NCBI RefSeq assembly: GCF_018320785.1
Contig: NC_054885.1
Location: 5,592,921-5,656,920 of the forward strand
From: Cheilinus undulatus
Taxonomy: Eukaryota > Chordata > Actinopteri > Labriformes > Labridae
Length of the DNA stretch: 64,000 nucleotides
Direction of reading: 5' to 3'
Below, in pieces: positions 52,101-58,959 of the stretch. Within the stretch, counting starts at the first letter, position 1, and each line of letters opens with the position of its first letter. Below the pieces are notes generated by a model. It saw only the letters and a program-made list of their open reading frames with translations, had not been told where the DNA came from and did no database searches. The position numbers and the translations under genes were made by a program.

Positions 52101-55100
52101 GGTACCACGGGCGCTGTGTGGGCATCCTGCAGAGCGAGGCCAATCACATCGACGTGTATGTCTGCCCGCAGTGTCAGTCGACAGAAGACGCCATGACGGT
52201 CCTCACGCCGCTCACTGACAAAGACTACGATGGGTTAAAAAGAATATTACGCTCGTTACAGGTGCAAATACTTATCTGTCCTCTTTAGTTTTTACAAACG
52301 TATCTAATCTTAGAAATCACTAAGCATCTCCAGGGAGCAAGCTCAGAGTTTAGCGGTGCTCATAGGCTCCAGACTTCTGTCACTGATTATTCAAAACTGT
52401 GGTTTTATTTCCTATTATGTAAGTTCATCCAAATACCTATAAGCTCCTGATAGTTGAGGTAAATGCCATATTTTTGTGAGCAGCTGTACATTAAACAAAT
52501 AAAAACACACACAGACAGAGACAGAAACATTATGTAAGCCAAAAATCAAAACAAGACCTGAACAAACACAGATATAAATTAGGCTGGCAAATGAATAAAT
52601 AGACTAAGAACAAAAGGGATTAGTCTTTAAGGATCTGAGAGAATTTAAAGATAAAGGTATACAAGAAAAAAAAATTAGAAGTATTTAATAATCTGATTGC
52701 AGAAGAAATGAACGATTAAGAATAGGAGTTATTTTTACAGATAGGTAAAATATAATGCCTGAGAAAATTCACTCAAACCCAGAAGAACCCAGAATACACT
52801 TACCCTGCCAAAGGAATTTGATTATTTTATTTTTAATTTATTGTGGAGGCAAATAACAAGAAAAAAACATTTTGTTTCTGTCCAAATAGTTCTCTGTTTA
52901 CAGGCGCATCTAAAAAAATTAGAATATCAGGAAAAAGGTCATTTTTTTCCTTTGATTTCTATCAAGAAGTAAAATTTCCAAATGTTCTAGATTCATCTTA
53001 TACAAAGTGAAACATTTCTAGACTTTTTTTGTTTCAATGTTGATGGTTACAGCTCACAATTGTCCACTCTCAAAATATTAGAATATATCACAAAAAACAG
53101 TCCAAAAAGGATTTTTAAAATATATTATTTTATTTTCATTTTTCAACCAAAAAGGAATTATAATACAGAAATATTGACCTGGAAAATTATGCTTAGTTAT
53201 GCACTCCTTTTGCACAAATTTGTGCATCTATAGGACAAGGCATGAAGTCCGTGGCCCTGCTGGGATTTTATGAAACCCAGGTTGCTCTGATAGCAACCTT
53301 GAGTCTGGTGTCTCTAATCTCTCTCTTGACATTTCCCCAGAGATTCTCTACAGGGTTCAGGTCAGACCAGTTGGCTGGCCAATGAAGTACGGTAACAACA
53401 TGGTCAGAAAACCAGTTTCTAGTTTTGGCTTCACTGTGGACAGGTGCGCAGGAAATCAGAACTGAACCAGAGCAAGAGAATGAAGACTCAGGAAACCTTT
53501 GCAAATTAGACTTTTCCACCATATTCTAACATTTTCAGATAGTGGATTTTTGTGAGCTTTAAGTTTGTCTTTCTTGGTTTTGCTTCAGTGTTTTAATATA
53601 TTATAACAGAACATCAAATCATGTCTTTTCTTTCTATTTCACAGTCTCATAAAATGGCGTGGCCCTTCCTTGAACCAGTGGATCCCCACGATGCACCGGA
53701 TTATTATCGCGTCATCAAGGAGCCGATGGGTAAGAGAAAAAGTGTCAAAGGTCTTGCTCGTCCAACCAGGCCAAAAGATTTGGGACTTGAGGTGCAGAAT
53801 TGTGTTTATTTGTGTATGAAAAGGCAAATTTCCTGTCATAATGATATTAATAGTCATAATATTGGCAAAAAAGATTATAATGTTGTTTTTTTACTTATTT
53901 CACACATTTCTTTGCCCTTTCGCAGACTTTTCTACGATGGAAACCCGTCTGCAGAAGCGACATTACCACAAGCTCACAGAGTTCGTGGCCGACGTGACCA
54001 AAATCTTCGACAACTGCCGCTATTACAACCCCAACGACACGCCCTTCTTTCAGTGCGCCGAGGTGCTGGAAGCCTTCTTTGTACAGAAGCTGAAAGGTTT
54101 CAAAGCGAGCAGGTGAGCTGAGGGTGCCACTCTTCTTTTTTTTTACAACAGACCTTTTCTCAGTTTCTGACTTCCTGTCTGCTTTGGCTGTCATGTCAGG
54201 CTCATTTTCTCCTAAGTTATGCATTTATTCCTGTCACTCACGGTGTATCCCTCATGCATGTGTAGTGTCGAATACTCTTCACTGTAGACTAGATTGCTCT
54301 GAATATGTCATGGTTTCAGTGGATGCTCGTTTGCACTAAATTCAACATGGCTGCCAGATGTTGAGACATTCCGGCCGTTGTCCTAACAGAACTTTGTGCC
54401 GTGTTACATCAGTTTCATCTTGCATTTGTGTGTGTTCATCTTTGCTGCATGCCTTTTTGATTTATTCCATCCCATTCTCTTCTTTCTTGCAGATTGTCAG
54501 ATTCTTAAAGGGGCCAGTCTAGCAGGAGTCTGGACTGGAAGCTGGGGTCTCTTATAATAATGTCTCGACAACTTTCTTATGTCCAAAAACAGCAGAAAGA
54601 CTAAAGACAGGAGTCAGAAACACTCACACCAAATGTGCTTTCATGTAAACGCCAAACATTTGGCCTTCATGGTAACCGTTTTGATTTCCAGCTAAAGACA
54701 GCAGCCATGTTGATGTGGTCATCGGTTTCTGGTCCGATCCTTTCCATCACAGCGTTGCAGATGTTTTAATGCATTTTAGTCCCTTAGTGTCTCTTCAACT
54801 CCTCATAGTTTATTATTAAATGAGAAGACACTCGCTGATCACTTTATTAGATACACAGCCAACTGCTTTTTAATGCAAACATCTAATCAGCCAGTCACAT
54901 AGCAGCGGCCGGTGCATTTAGGCACACAGGCTGGTTAAGACGATGTGCTGGAGTTCAAACCGAGTATCAGCATGGGAAGGAAAGGTAATTTTAAAGACCT
55001 GCATGGTTGTTGGTTGTCTTGCAGGCTTGCTTCATCAAAGTCCAAATTTTTCATGAGATTATTAATAGTGGTTGAAATATTTAAGACATTTGGGTTGCTG

Positions 55101-56572
55101 TTTAGAAAGTGGTGGTGGTGGTGTCTTATGATGACCAGCTGACAACCACTGCAGTAAGCTATTTAAATGCAGAGTGTGCAGACACAACTACCAGGCCACT
55201 GGCATCCTTAAGGGGGAGTAAGCTCCGCCCCCAGGTTTGGTTGGCACTCCCTGCTCAGAAGAAAATTCAGCCATCCTCTCCTGATCGTTTCCTCAGCTAC
55301 CAGCAGAGAGGAGGATCAGGAGAGCCACATCCATTCCCTGACAGGGGTGGAGTCAGACAGCTTATTAAGATTTAAAGCCACAGAAACAGCTCGTTCTGAG
55401 CAGGGCTGGAACAGAGGGATTTTTTAGACATACAAAAATCCAATACTGTAGTGTTTTTTTAGCAACAAACTTCACAGGCATGTTTTGTGGACCGCTAAGA
55501 CTGATATAAACTTGTCTTGAAAGGGTAAAATATGTCCCCTTTAACTGGCTCACAGTTTCTTATTTCTGAGTCGGAGGTGCATCCTGGGGCTGGACCAGTT
55601 GACCTAAACCACCTTTCTTCGTCGTACTGATGCTCTGTTTGGACTTAGATTGTCTTTACCAAGTCTACATGCCTAAATGCATTGGTTGCTGCCCTGTGAT
55701 TGGCTGATTGGAGATTTGCATTAAAAAGCAGCTGACTGTGTCCCTAATAAAGTGATTGAGTGCATATAAAACAGCATATTTTATTATTATAGCAGTATTT
55801 ATAATAGGTTTTGAGTGTTACCTCCGTTTGAATTCGACTTAGCTGGTTGCTCCCTCGAATGTACATACTTTTTAACATGTTCAGTGGTTGTAAGATTTTT
55901 CTAAATCTTTATTTGAATGTTTTAAATGATTATGAAGCAGATAATTTTAGATAGAATTATATTATGAGACTGAACTGTCAGCAAAGAGGGAAGGATTTGA
56001 CCTCATTCTGCTCCTCTAGTCACTTCAGTTTGCAATAAGTAAGGTTGTCGAAACGTTTGACCTTTTCTGTACCACATTTTAAAACAATTCTATCTGATTT
56101 TTAATGACTCATAGTATGGAAAAGAATACAGCTTTAGAAAAGTGCAGCTATTTCATGAGATAGGTGCGTTGGAGAGGAATGAAACAAGTAAAATTGCAAG
56201 AAAATTCCTGAATAATGTTGAAATGTTGCAGCTCTTGCTTGCATTTCTTGGTGAATGTAAGATGAGCAAAGCTGTGCTGATATTCAGTACAACAGAAGTG
56301 GGATAAGGCACTTACAGATTTGACCAATAAAATTATCAGTACTTGATTTTTACTATCAAAGTCTTGATTGTAGTTTCATGACAACCCTTATAACTAAAGC
56401 ATTCCCTGTTAATGACATCAACATGGCTGCAGGATCCTCCGCTGTCTCCTTTGCATCCTTTCTTCTCTGTCTGAGATTTCACATCCAAAATGCGTAAAGC
56501 TCTCAACTTTCCCCTCTCTCCGCACTCTGTAGGTCTCATAACAACAAGCTACAGTGTTCCTCGGCCTCTTAA
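18650..56572 (+). CDS. bptf: BPTF, bromodomain PHD finger transcription factor (whole gene, 32 coding exons)
   Basis: Largest subunit of the NURF remodelling complex, which recruits the ISWI ATPase to nucleosomes marked by H3K4me3 and acetylated H4. I traced 32 coding exons; their lengths sum to 10,107 bases and the frame holds across every GT-AG junction, giving about 3,368 residues (human BPTF is about 3,046). Order: basic Gly-Arg-rich and acidic N-terminus (1-170), DDT domain (about 200-265), PHD finger 1 (about 354-405), conserved blocks (about 737-990 and 1,110-1,170), a further conserved block ending in GITWRYRLQTV (about 1,480-1,560), Pro/Ser/Thr-rich (2,016-2,363), Gln-rich (2,364-2,866), charged coiled region (2,867-3,130), two PHD fingers (about 3,130-3,245) and bromodomain (3,266-3,355). 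Each PHD keeps the Tyr/Tyr/Tyr/Trp cage residues that bind H3K4me3. Introns are loaded with transposons. Uncertain points: the acceptor of exon 19, two NAGNAG acceptors, and which last exon is used. Confidence 0.97.
19161..22160 (+). other. bptf intron 1
   Basis: 3 kb intron. It contains TTAGC/GCTAA-rich fish repeat text near 19500-19740 and a phrase (CATTAGAAGTACGCATTTAA, near 19583) that recurs near 21697. No exon seen inside. Confidence 0.7.
22161..22980 (+). CDS. bptf: bptf coding exon 2 (DDT domain and PHD finger 1)
   Basis: Residues 171-443. The DDT region runs from [19 protein letters not shown] through [18 protein letters not shown] domains are helical modules found in ISWI partner subunits. 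The first PHD finger starts at [17 protein letters not shown] and continues [15 protein letters not shown] to [13 protein letters not shown], with the C4HC3 zinc ligands visible. It ends with the conserved [11 protein letters not shown], in phase 2. Confidence 0.97.
24070..24471. mobile_element. hAT-like MITE, AGGGCTG...CAGCCCT
   Basis: Inverted ends CAGGGCTGAAC and CCCAGCCCTA flanked by near-identical 8-base direct repeats, GTGTTTAG at 24062-24069 and GTGTTTTG at 24472-24479. An 8-base target duplication points to a hAT-type transposase. A second copy lies at 34532-35057. Confidence 0.75.
25766..25905 (-). mobile_element. tRNA-derived SINE, decayed copy
   Basis: TTTTTAAGATTTGCTTTTGGG then CCTTTATTGAAAGAGG and GATGGTGGATAGAAACTAAG match the order of the better preserved SINE at 62405-62603. 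The tRNA-like head is lost or unrecognisable. Confidence 0.55.
26788..27008 (+). CDS. bptf: bptf coding exon 3
   Basis: Residues to about 517. [20 protein letters not shown] and [12 protein letters not shown] are close to human BPTF. Acceptor CCCTCAG, donor GGTACAG, ends in phase 1. Confidence 0.96.
27236..27749. mobile_element. hAT-like element, CAGGGGTGTCAAAC family
   Basis: Left end CAGGGGTGTCAAACGCAAGG, right end AAGTTTGACATCCCTG, with imperfect 8-base direct repeats outside (GTCTAAAA at 27228 and GTCTTAGA at 27750). Same family as 57526-58499. Confidence 0.75.
29596..29862. mobile_element. hAT-like MITE, CAGTGTTTTCCAACC family
   Basis: Left end CAGTGTTTTCCAACCATTTT, right end AAGGTTGGGAACCAATG, with 8-base direct repeats GTCTAAAC (29588-29595) and GTCTGAAC (29863-29870), differing at one position. 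Confidence 0.75.
30164..30337 (+). CDS. bptf: bptf coding exon 4
   Basis: Encodes [19 protein letters not shown], then an Ala/Glu/Lys-rich helix and a Ser/Asn/Glu-rich tail ending DDTNSQG. Poorly conserved with mammals. Phase 1 at both ends, so it could be skipped without shifting the frame. Confidence 0.9.
30511..30693 (+). CDS. bptf: bptf coding exon 5
   Basis: [20 protein letters not shown] and a Ser/Thr/Glu-rich stretch, ending GGQGKTG. The acceptor is CTACAGCAG, a NAGNAG tandem, so the start may be 30511 or 30514. Phase 1 to phase 1. Confidence 0.88.
30694..32812 (+). other. bptf intron 5
   Basis: 2.1 kb intron. The right half (about 31705-32640) is a degraded GTTGGGAC-ended transposon. 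The left part (30694-31700) shows no exon. Confidence 0.65.
31705..32640 (+). mobile_element. GTTGGGAC-ended DNA transposon, copy 1
   Basis: Begins CATTCAAAAAAAGTTGGGAC then ACTGTGTAAAATGTAAATAA, a phrase I recall as a widespread fish repeat start. The interior has CCACCATCTACAGTCCATAA and ATGGTATGGGGTTGCATCAG, remnants of a transposase gene. The right end is unclear. Related to 40574-42495. Confidence 0.65.
32813..33025 (+). CDS. bptf: bptf coding exon 6
   Basis: Encodes [19 protein letters not shown], a Gln/Ser-rich stretch ([15 protein letters not shown]) and [19 protein letters not shown]. Low-complexity linker, phase 1 to phase 1, skippable in frame. Confidence 0.9.
33110..33195 (+). 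CDS. bptf: bptf coding exon 7
   Basis: Short exon encoding [18 protein letters not shown] and [11 protein letters not shown]. Phase 1 in, phase 0 out. The intron before it is only 84 bases. Confidence 0.88.
33338..33690 (+). CDS. bptf: bptf coding exon 8
   Basis: Start of a strongly conserved BPTF/NURF301 block: [60 protein letters not shown] and HPNWASHR. Ends in phase 2. Confidence 0.97.
33832..33963 (+). CDS. bptf: bptf coding exon 9
   Basis: [20 protein letters not shown] and [20 protein letters not shown] match human BPTF closely. Phase 2 to phase 2. Confidence 0.97.
34129..34258 (+). CDS. bptf: bptf coding exon 10
   Basis: [38 protein letters not shown]: conserved block continuing to exon 11. 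Ends in phase 0. Confidence 0.97.
34532..35057. mobile_element. hAT-like MITE, AGGGCTG...AGCCCT, copy 2
   Basis: Ends CTAGGGCTGAACGATTTGGG and GATTAATTGCCAAGCCCT, flanked by a perfect 8-base duplication ATTCAGGA (34524-34531 and 35058-35065). Same family as 24070-24471; lies inside bptf intron 10. A truncated CAGGGGTGTCCAAAC fragment precedes it near 34376. Confidence 0.85.
35639..35774 (+). CDS. bptf: bptf coding exon 11
   Basis: [20 protein letters not shown] and [18 protein letters not shown]: highly conserved. Ends in phase 1. Confidence 0.97.
35855..36136 (+). CDS. bptf: bptf coding exon 12
   Basis: Acidic and Ser/Thr-rich linker ([19 protein letters not shown] to [13 protein letters not shown]), including EEKMEVDP that parallels EEPMEVDD in human. 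The acceptor is CTAGCAG, a second NAGNAG, so the start may be 35855 or 35858. Phase 1 to phase 1. Confidence 0.93.
36300..37698 (+). CDS. bptf: bptf coding exon 13 (large)
   Basis: About 466 residues. The start holds [20 protein letters not shown] and [20 protein letters not shown], both conserved. A long Asn/Ser/Glu-rich, poorly conserved middle follows. The end returns to strong conservation: [55 protein letters not shown]. It is shorter than the matching human region. Ends in phase 2. Confidence 0.97.
37776..37900 (+). CDS. bptf: bptf coding exon 14
   Basis: [20 protein letters not shown] and [11 protein letters not shown]. Highly conserved; the intron before it is only 77 bases. Ends in phase 1. 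Confidence 0.97.
38170..38310. repeat. (TTTTC)n pyrimidine-rich microsatellite
   Basis: Run of CTTTT units, interrupted, in bptf intron 14. Confidence 0.85.
38831..38959 (+). CDS. bptf: bptf coding exon 15
   Basis: [20 protein letters not shown] and [19 protein letters not shown]. Conserved with human. Phase 1 to phase 1. Confidence 0.97.
39097..39247 (+). CDS. bptf: bptf coding exon 16
   Basis: [20 protein letters not shown] and [20 protein letters not shown]. Conserved. Ends in phase 2. Confidence 0.97.
39622..39745 (+). CDS. bptf: bptf coding exon 17
   Basis: Predicted coiled segment: [19 protein letters not shown], then [18 protein letters not shown]. It has more sequence between these points than the human protein I recall. 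Ends in phase 0. Confidence 0.93.
40032..40293 (+). CDS. bptf: bptf coding exon 18
   Basis: [13 protein letters not shown], Thr/Ser/Pro-rich linker, then [20 protein letters not shown] and [14 protein letters not shown], matching human FHQTFATWVKQGQ. The acceptor (TATGTTTAAG) is modest but keeps the frame. Ends in phase 1. Confidence 0.94.
40574..42495. mobile_element. GTTGGGAC-ended DNA transposon, copy 2 (nested pair)
   Basis: Outer ends CAGTTCCAGAAAAGCTGGGA and the inverted GTCCTAACTTTTTTGAAATTG. A second inverted pair lies inside: TTCGAAAAAAGTTGGGACAG near 40752 and CTGTCCCAACTTTTCTGGAA near 42344. Transposase remnants are present (for example a stretch near 41945 reading TGATGTGGGGGTGTTTTTAG) but every frame is broken. 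It fills most of bptf intron 18. Confidence 0.7.
42829..42981 (+). CDS. bptf: bptf coding exon 19
   Basis: [39 protein letters not shown]. Two in-frame acceptors exist 21 bases apart, giving a start at 42808 (adds GGMVCLA) or 42829; the second has the better pyrimidine tract. Phase 1 to phase 1, so the exon can be skipped in frame, and I recall human isoforms lacking the equivalent segment. Confidence 0.88.
43387..43523 (+). CDS. bptf: bptf coding exon 20
   Basis: [20 protein letters not shown] then [19 protein letters not shown]; human has [17 protein letters not shown]. Ends in phase 0. Confidence 0.95.
43571..44534. mobile_element. hAT-like element with internal GTGGCAAAA array
   Basis: Left end CAGTGTTACTCAACCCTGCT, right end GAGTATCACTG, flanked by 8-base repeats ATCTAAAG (43563-43570) and CTCTAAAG (44535-44542). 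The interior 43650-44300 is a degenerate array of GTGGCAAAAATGGG units. The conserved phrase GCAAGAGCCACAATCT is shared with 61741-62614. It occupies almost the whole of bptf intron 20. Confidence 0.8.
44583..44688 (+). CDS. bptf: bptf coding exon 21
   Basis: [20 protein letters not shown] to MVRSQAQQ. Compared with human, a segment around IRTPLQQSTLGKAIIRTP is missing. Ends in phase 1. Confidence 0.92.
44959..45176 (+). CDS. bptf: bptf coding exon 22
   Basis: Pro/Ala/Thr-rich, ending in [20 protein letters not shown], near identical to human [15 protein letters not shown]. Ends in phase 0. Confidence 0.96.
45280..46324 (+). CDS. bptf: bptf coding exon 23 (Pro/Ser/Thr-rich)
   Basis: Begins [20 protein letters not shown] and [20 protein letters not shown], conserved to QRFLFTPM. 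About 290 residues of Pro/Ser/Thr/Ala repeats follow ([26 protein letters not shown]). Ends in phase 1 at VPG. The frame was chosen from the conserved start; other frames are also open over parts of the exon. Confidence 0.95.
46325..48280 (+). other. bptf intron 23
   Basis: 2 kb intron carrying a minus-strand non-LTR retrotransposon fragment (47095-47890). Remaining parts show no exon. Confidence 0.7.
47095..47890 (-). mobile_element. non-LTR retrotransposon, 3' part of reverse transcriptase ORF
   Basis: On the minus strand, broken frames give [38 protein letters not shown] and, further on, [19 protein letters not shown] with [17 protein letters not shown]. These are typical C-terminal segments of a fish LINE reverse transcriptase of the Rex1-like type, as I recall. 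Frameshifts and stops show it is dead. Its left end is CCATCCATCC-rich. Confidence 0.8.
48281..49788 (+). CDS. bptf: bptf coding exon 24 (Gln-rich)
   Basis: About 503 residues built from short PQVQVQ, QTQVHPQ and [10 protein letters not shown] repeats, then conserved text: [59 protein letters not shown], and a polyQ tract. The frame is fixed by these conserved parts and by the splice phases (1 in, 0 out). Human has a shorter Gln/Pro-rich segment here. Confidence 0.96.
49878..49960 (+). CDS. bptf: bptf coding exon 25
   Basis: [20 protein letters not shown] and AEREENQR; human has [18 protein letters not shown]. Ends in phase 2. Confidence 0.96.
50215..50300 (-). mobile_element. short retroposon 3' end in intron 25
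   Basis: AACTTTATTTATCCCTCAAG then GGGCAATTGGTT resembles the common 3' end of fish LINE/SINE elements in reverse orientation. Only a tail is seen. Confidence 0.45.
50478..50610. mobile_element. MITE AAGGGGACATAT family, copy 2 (truncated)
   Basis: AAAGGTCACATACTATGC and ATGTGCCCCTGGCCTGTCCA match the left part of the copy at 17195-17694. The right part is missing, ending about 70 bases before bptf exon 26. Confidence 0.65.
50681..50906 (+). CDS. bptf: bptf coding exon 26
   Basis: [58 protein letters not shown]: near identical to human, a predicted long basic helix. Ends in phase 0. Confidence 0.97.
51210..51727 (+). CDS. bptf: bptf coding exon 27 (RD/RE repeat, first half of PHD finger A)
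   Basis: [20 protein letters not shown] helix, an Ala-rich stretch, a Ser/His run, KRKREEE, about 70 residues dominated by Arg-Asp and Arg-Glu dipeptides, a Lys run, and [16 protein letters not shown], the first half of a PHD finger. Human BPTF has a proline-rich stretch and short Lys/Ser text here instead. Ends in phase 2. Confidence 0.96.
51806..51982 (+). CDS. bptf: bptf coding exon 28 (PHD cassette exon)
   Basis: 177 bases, phase 2 at both ends. Encodes the second half of PHD finger A ([18 protein letters not shown] to [10 protein letters not shown]) and the first half of PHD finger B ([14 protein letters not shown]). Skipping it joins the first half of A to the second half of B and recreates [14 protein letters not shown] joined to [11 protein letters not shown], the human canonical sequence. 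Both flanking introns are under 90 bases. Confidence 0.96.
52069..52261 (+). CDS. bptf: bptf coding exon 29 (second half of PHD finger B)
   Basis: [40 protein letters not shown], then the linker helix [10 protein letters not shown] that joins PHD and bromodomain. Ends in phase 0. Confidence 0.97.
52901..53545 (-). mobile_element. Tc1/mariner element with transposase remnant
   Basis: Left end CAGGCGCATCTAAAAAAATTAGAATATC, right end near ATATTCTAACATTTTCAGAT. On the minus strand a frame at 53268-53522 contains [20 protein letters not shown], the region of the third catalytic Glu of Tc1 transposases. Only this C-terminal part is left. It lies in bptf intron 29. Confidence 0.8.
53645..53729 (+). 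CDS. bptf: bptf coding exon 30 (bromodomain, first part)
   Basis: [20 protein letters not shown] and YRVIKEPM: helix Z and the ZA loop with the WPF shelf. Ends in phase 1. Confidence 0.97.
53926..54112 (+). CDS. bptf: bptf coding exon 31 (bromodomain, second part)
   Basis: [40 protein letters not shown], and [12 protein letters not shown]. The Asn of YYNP is the expected acetyl-lysine anchor. Ends in phase 2 before GTGAGC, and can join 54493 or 56533. Confidence 0.97.
54493..54508 (+). CDS. bptf: possible alternative last coding exon of bptf
   Basis: A strong acceptor (TCTTCTTTCTTGCAG, ending 54492) is followed in the right phase by codons for (R)LSDS and TAA at 54506-54508. Using it would end the protein KASRLSDS instead of [11 protein letters not shown]. 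Only 380 bases from exon 31. Not known from the mammalian protein as I recall, so unproven. Confidence 0.4.
54829..55763. mobile_element. Tc1-like element, internally deleted
   Basis: Left end CACTCGCTGATCACTTTATTAG; the right end is its inverted copy (CTAATAAAGTGATTGAGTG). Next to them ATGCAAACATCTAATCAGCC and its inverted partner GGCTGATTGGAGATTTGCAT extend the terminal repeat to about 100 bases. The left side continues into Tc1 text (GTTCAAACCGAGTATCAGCA). The right interior is replaced by a nested MITE. Confidence 0.75.
55200..55553. mobile_element. MITE AAGGGGACATAT family, copy 3, nested
   Basis: Matches the right two thirds of 17195-17694 (TTTAAAGCCACAGAAACAGC, TACAAAAATCCAATACTG, AATATGTCCCCTTTAA). 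Nested within the Tc1-like element at 54829-55763. Confidence 0.7.
56533..56572 (+). CDS. bptf: bptf coding exon 32 (main last exon)
   Basis: After CTCTGTAG the text completes (R)[12 protein letters not shown] and TAA at 56570-56572. Human BPTF ends SHNNKLQSTAS, so this is the conserved C-terminus even though it lies 2.4 kb beyond exon 31. Confidence 0.96.
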
Positions 56573-57320
56573 AGCTCTGCACATTGCTCAAACAAAACGC
56601 ACTTGCCAAGAAAAAAAAAAAAAAGGCTTTTCTGAACTGACGGACTCTGCCTCGTCCCACGTTGTTTTCGGGGGATCCGCTCCTCTGCCTGTCGGTGCAG
56701 CCGGCTCTGCTGCTTTCACACAAACCGTCGGGGCAGAGCCGCCGTGTGAGGGACCTTTTTATGGGCCCGTCTTCATCAGCGGGACTGTACTGAGAAGCGC
56801 GAACAAGAGAAGAAAGTTTACCTCGGAGAAAAGACTCTTAGGAGCTCTCATAATTCCACTTTCTTTAAAGCTCAGTCTTTCTATTTTTGTTTCTTTCTTC
56901 AAACTTCCCTCAGGCCTCGCTGTGGTCATCATGTCCAATGAGGAATAGGAAAACTGACAAATAACGTCTGAGTTTTACTGAGCATCATGCATCAAGGATC
57001 TAAACTTTTTTATTTCTTCCATTTCCACTCATTGTTTAGTCTGAAGTGGCATGAAAGACACTTGTACTAAATCTGTGGACATCGGTAGTCTGCTTGGTTC
57101 CACTCGTATAACCTCCTGAAAGGACAGTAATAAGCTATTGTAAATGATTTGCTCTGCAGTAGTGACTGACTGAGAAGGATAAAACGATGTATTTGAAGGT
57201 TCCTGCCCTGTTTGTAAAAATTTGTCAGATTTTGACTGGATTTCTTTTTCTTTTTTTTGTATTACATCTGAAGAAATATTGATGTATATGGAACTTAATA
57301 AAATGCAAAAGACTGATTAC
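56573..57320 (+). other. bptf: bptf 3' UTR
   Basis: Non-coding sequence after the stop up to about 20 bases past the AATAAA at 57297-57302. Contains a short A tract near 56610-56625. Confidence 0.75.
57297..57302 (+). terminator. bptf: poly(A) signal of bptf
   Basis: AATAAA within GGAACTTAATAAAATGC, followed by a T/G-rich stretch. Confidence 0.75.
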
Positions 57321-57525
57321 TGTTCTCTGTTTTTATGTGTGATGGTGAGTCAAATATGTGGGCCAGATTATTGTTTTAATCTTGATGATTACAGCTCAAA
57401 ATTTAAAAGTCCACTATCTCAGAATATTATAATATGGTGGACTTTGGCTTCACAGTGGGCAGGTTTCCAGTGTTTACTGAACATGGTGTTGACCAGCCAA
57501 CTGATCTGACCTGAACCCCATGGAG

Positions 57526-58499
57526 CAGGGGTGTCAAACTGAAGGCCCTCCGGCTCTCGTAACAATTATATCCGGCCCGCAAGATCATATCATATTTGTA
57601 TTATAACTGGCCCACCAGTGTGAGGTCTGCAGATTTCCTCCAGTAGAAGTTGTTAAGCCATAATAATCTGAAAAAGTAAAGAGTCAGAAAGATTTCATAA
57701 AAAGTCAAGAATGTGGGGAAAGAAACTACTTTGTGTTTTATTTCATATTTTCGATTTTGCATCTCAAGATTAGGACTCAAACTTAGGATCTGGGCTTCTC
57801 ATTTCTTACTTTGACCTTTTCAACTCATAATATGGACTTTATTTGTCACATTTTTATCTTGTAGATTCCCAATTTTAGATTTTAAGTTTTATTTTGACCT
57901 TTTCAACTCCTAACTTTGTTTTTTTAATCCCATGTTTTAACTTTCAAACTCATGATTTCAAGTTTTCTAATATTTTGGCATTTTAAATCAATAATTTTTA
58001 CTTTTTAATATCATATTTTGACCTTTTAGAGTCCCAATTTAAAATTTAAATTATATTTTTAACTTTTTAAGTCATCATTTTGAATTGTAGCTCATATTTT
58101 AACATTTAACTGCTAATTTTGGCTTTTAAATACCATATTTTAACCTATTACACCCACAAATTTAAAATTTTAAGTCACGTTTTGCCTTTTAAACTCATGA
58201 TTTAAAATTTGATCTCCTATTTTGACCTGTCAAACTTATAATTTCAACTTTCTCCTCATATATTTGCTCTTTGAAAACATTTTTCTATTTATTTATATAG
58301 TTTTCTAATCTTTTGAACTGATTAGTTCATTTTTACTTTTTGAATTTCTAAATGATTTTTTATCAGTGTTGTTTTTTCATATTTTATTACTGATGAAAAT
58401 GAGATTGACAGTTGTGGTTAAATGTTGACCCTGTTAGGCTCTCAGGTTAGACCTAGATCCAGAATCTGGCCCCTGCTGTGATTGAGTTTGACACCCCTG
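57526..58499. mobile_element. hAT-like element, CAGGGGTGTCAAAC family
   Basis: Left end CAGGGGTGTCAAACTGAAGG, right end GAGTTTGACACCCCTG. The interior has repeated CATATTTTGACCTTTT-like phrases. The flanking 8-mers (CCATGGAG, CTAGGGAA) agree at five positions. No transposase. Confidence 0.8.
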
Positions 58500-58549
58500 C
58501 TAGGGAATTTACAGAGAAATGTCAAGAGATCAATGAGATACATCAATAC

Positions 58550-58770
58550 AATCCAGATTCATTTATGTCTACTGCTATTGCTAGTCTTTTATGTCCATTT
58601 CATTCTGTTGTATCATATGTGTTAATTCTCAAAAGCCTAACCAGGGACAAGGACCGCAAATTAGCCATGGCTAGATGTCTTTTATACATTGCATTGGTTA
58701 CACTGTAATTAAATGCAGAATTGCTTATGTATGGTCCCTGATAAATAAATGGATAAATAATAAATAAATA
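58550..58770 (+). mobile_element. retroposon 3' end with (ATAAATA)n tail
   Basis: ATTCTCAAAAGCCTAACCAG, GGACAAGGACCGCAAATTAG and TATGGTCCCTGATAAATAAA, then a tail of ATAAATA units. AATGAG occurs before and after it, a possible target duplication. I recall this as a 3' end shared by fish LINE/SINE families. Confidence 0.6.
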
Positions 58771-58959
58771 AAATGAGCTGAAGGTTGCTATCAGAGCAAC
58801 CTGGGCTGCATAACACCCCAGCAGTACCACAGGCTGATCGCCTCCATGCCACGTCCCCTAGATGCACTAGTTTGTGCAAAAGGACTGCATAAAGAAGCAT
58901 CATTTTCAACATTTCTGTATTATAAATCCTTTCTGGACTGGTGTTTTGGAATGTTTTTG

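Noticed and set aside
56490-56948. 152-codon open frame at the end of bptf
   Set aside because: Alternate frame across the true last exon and 3' UTR; no domain content.
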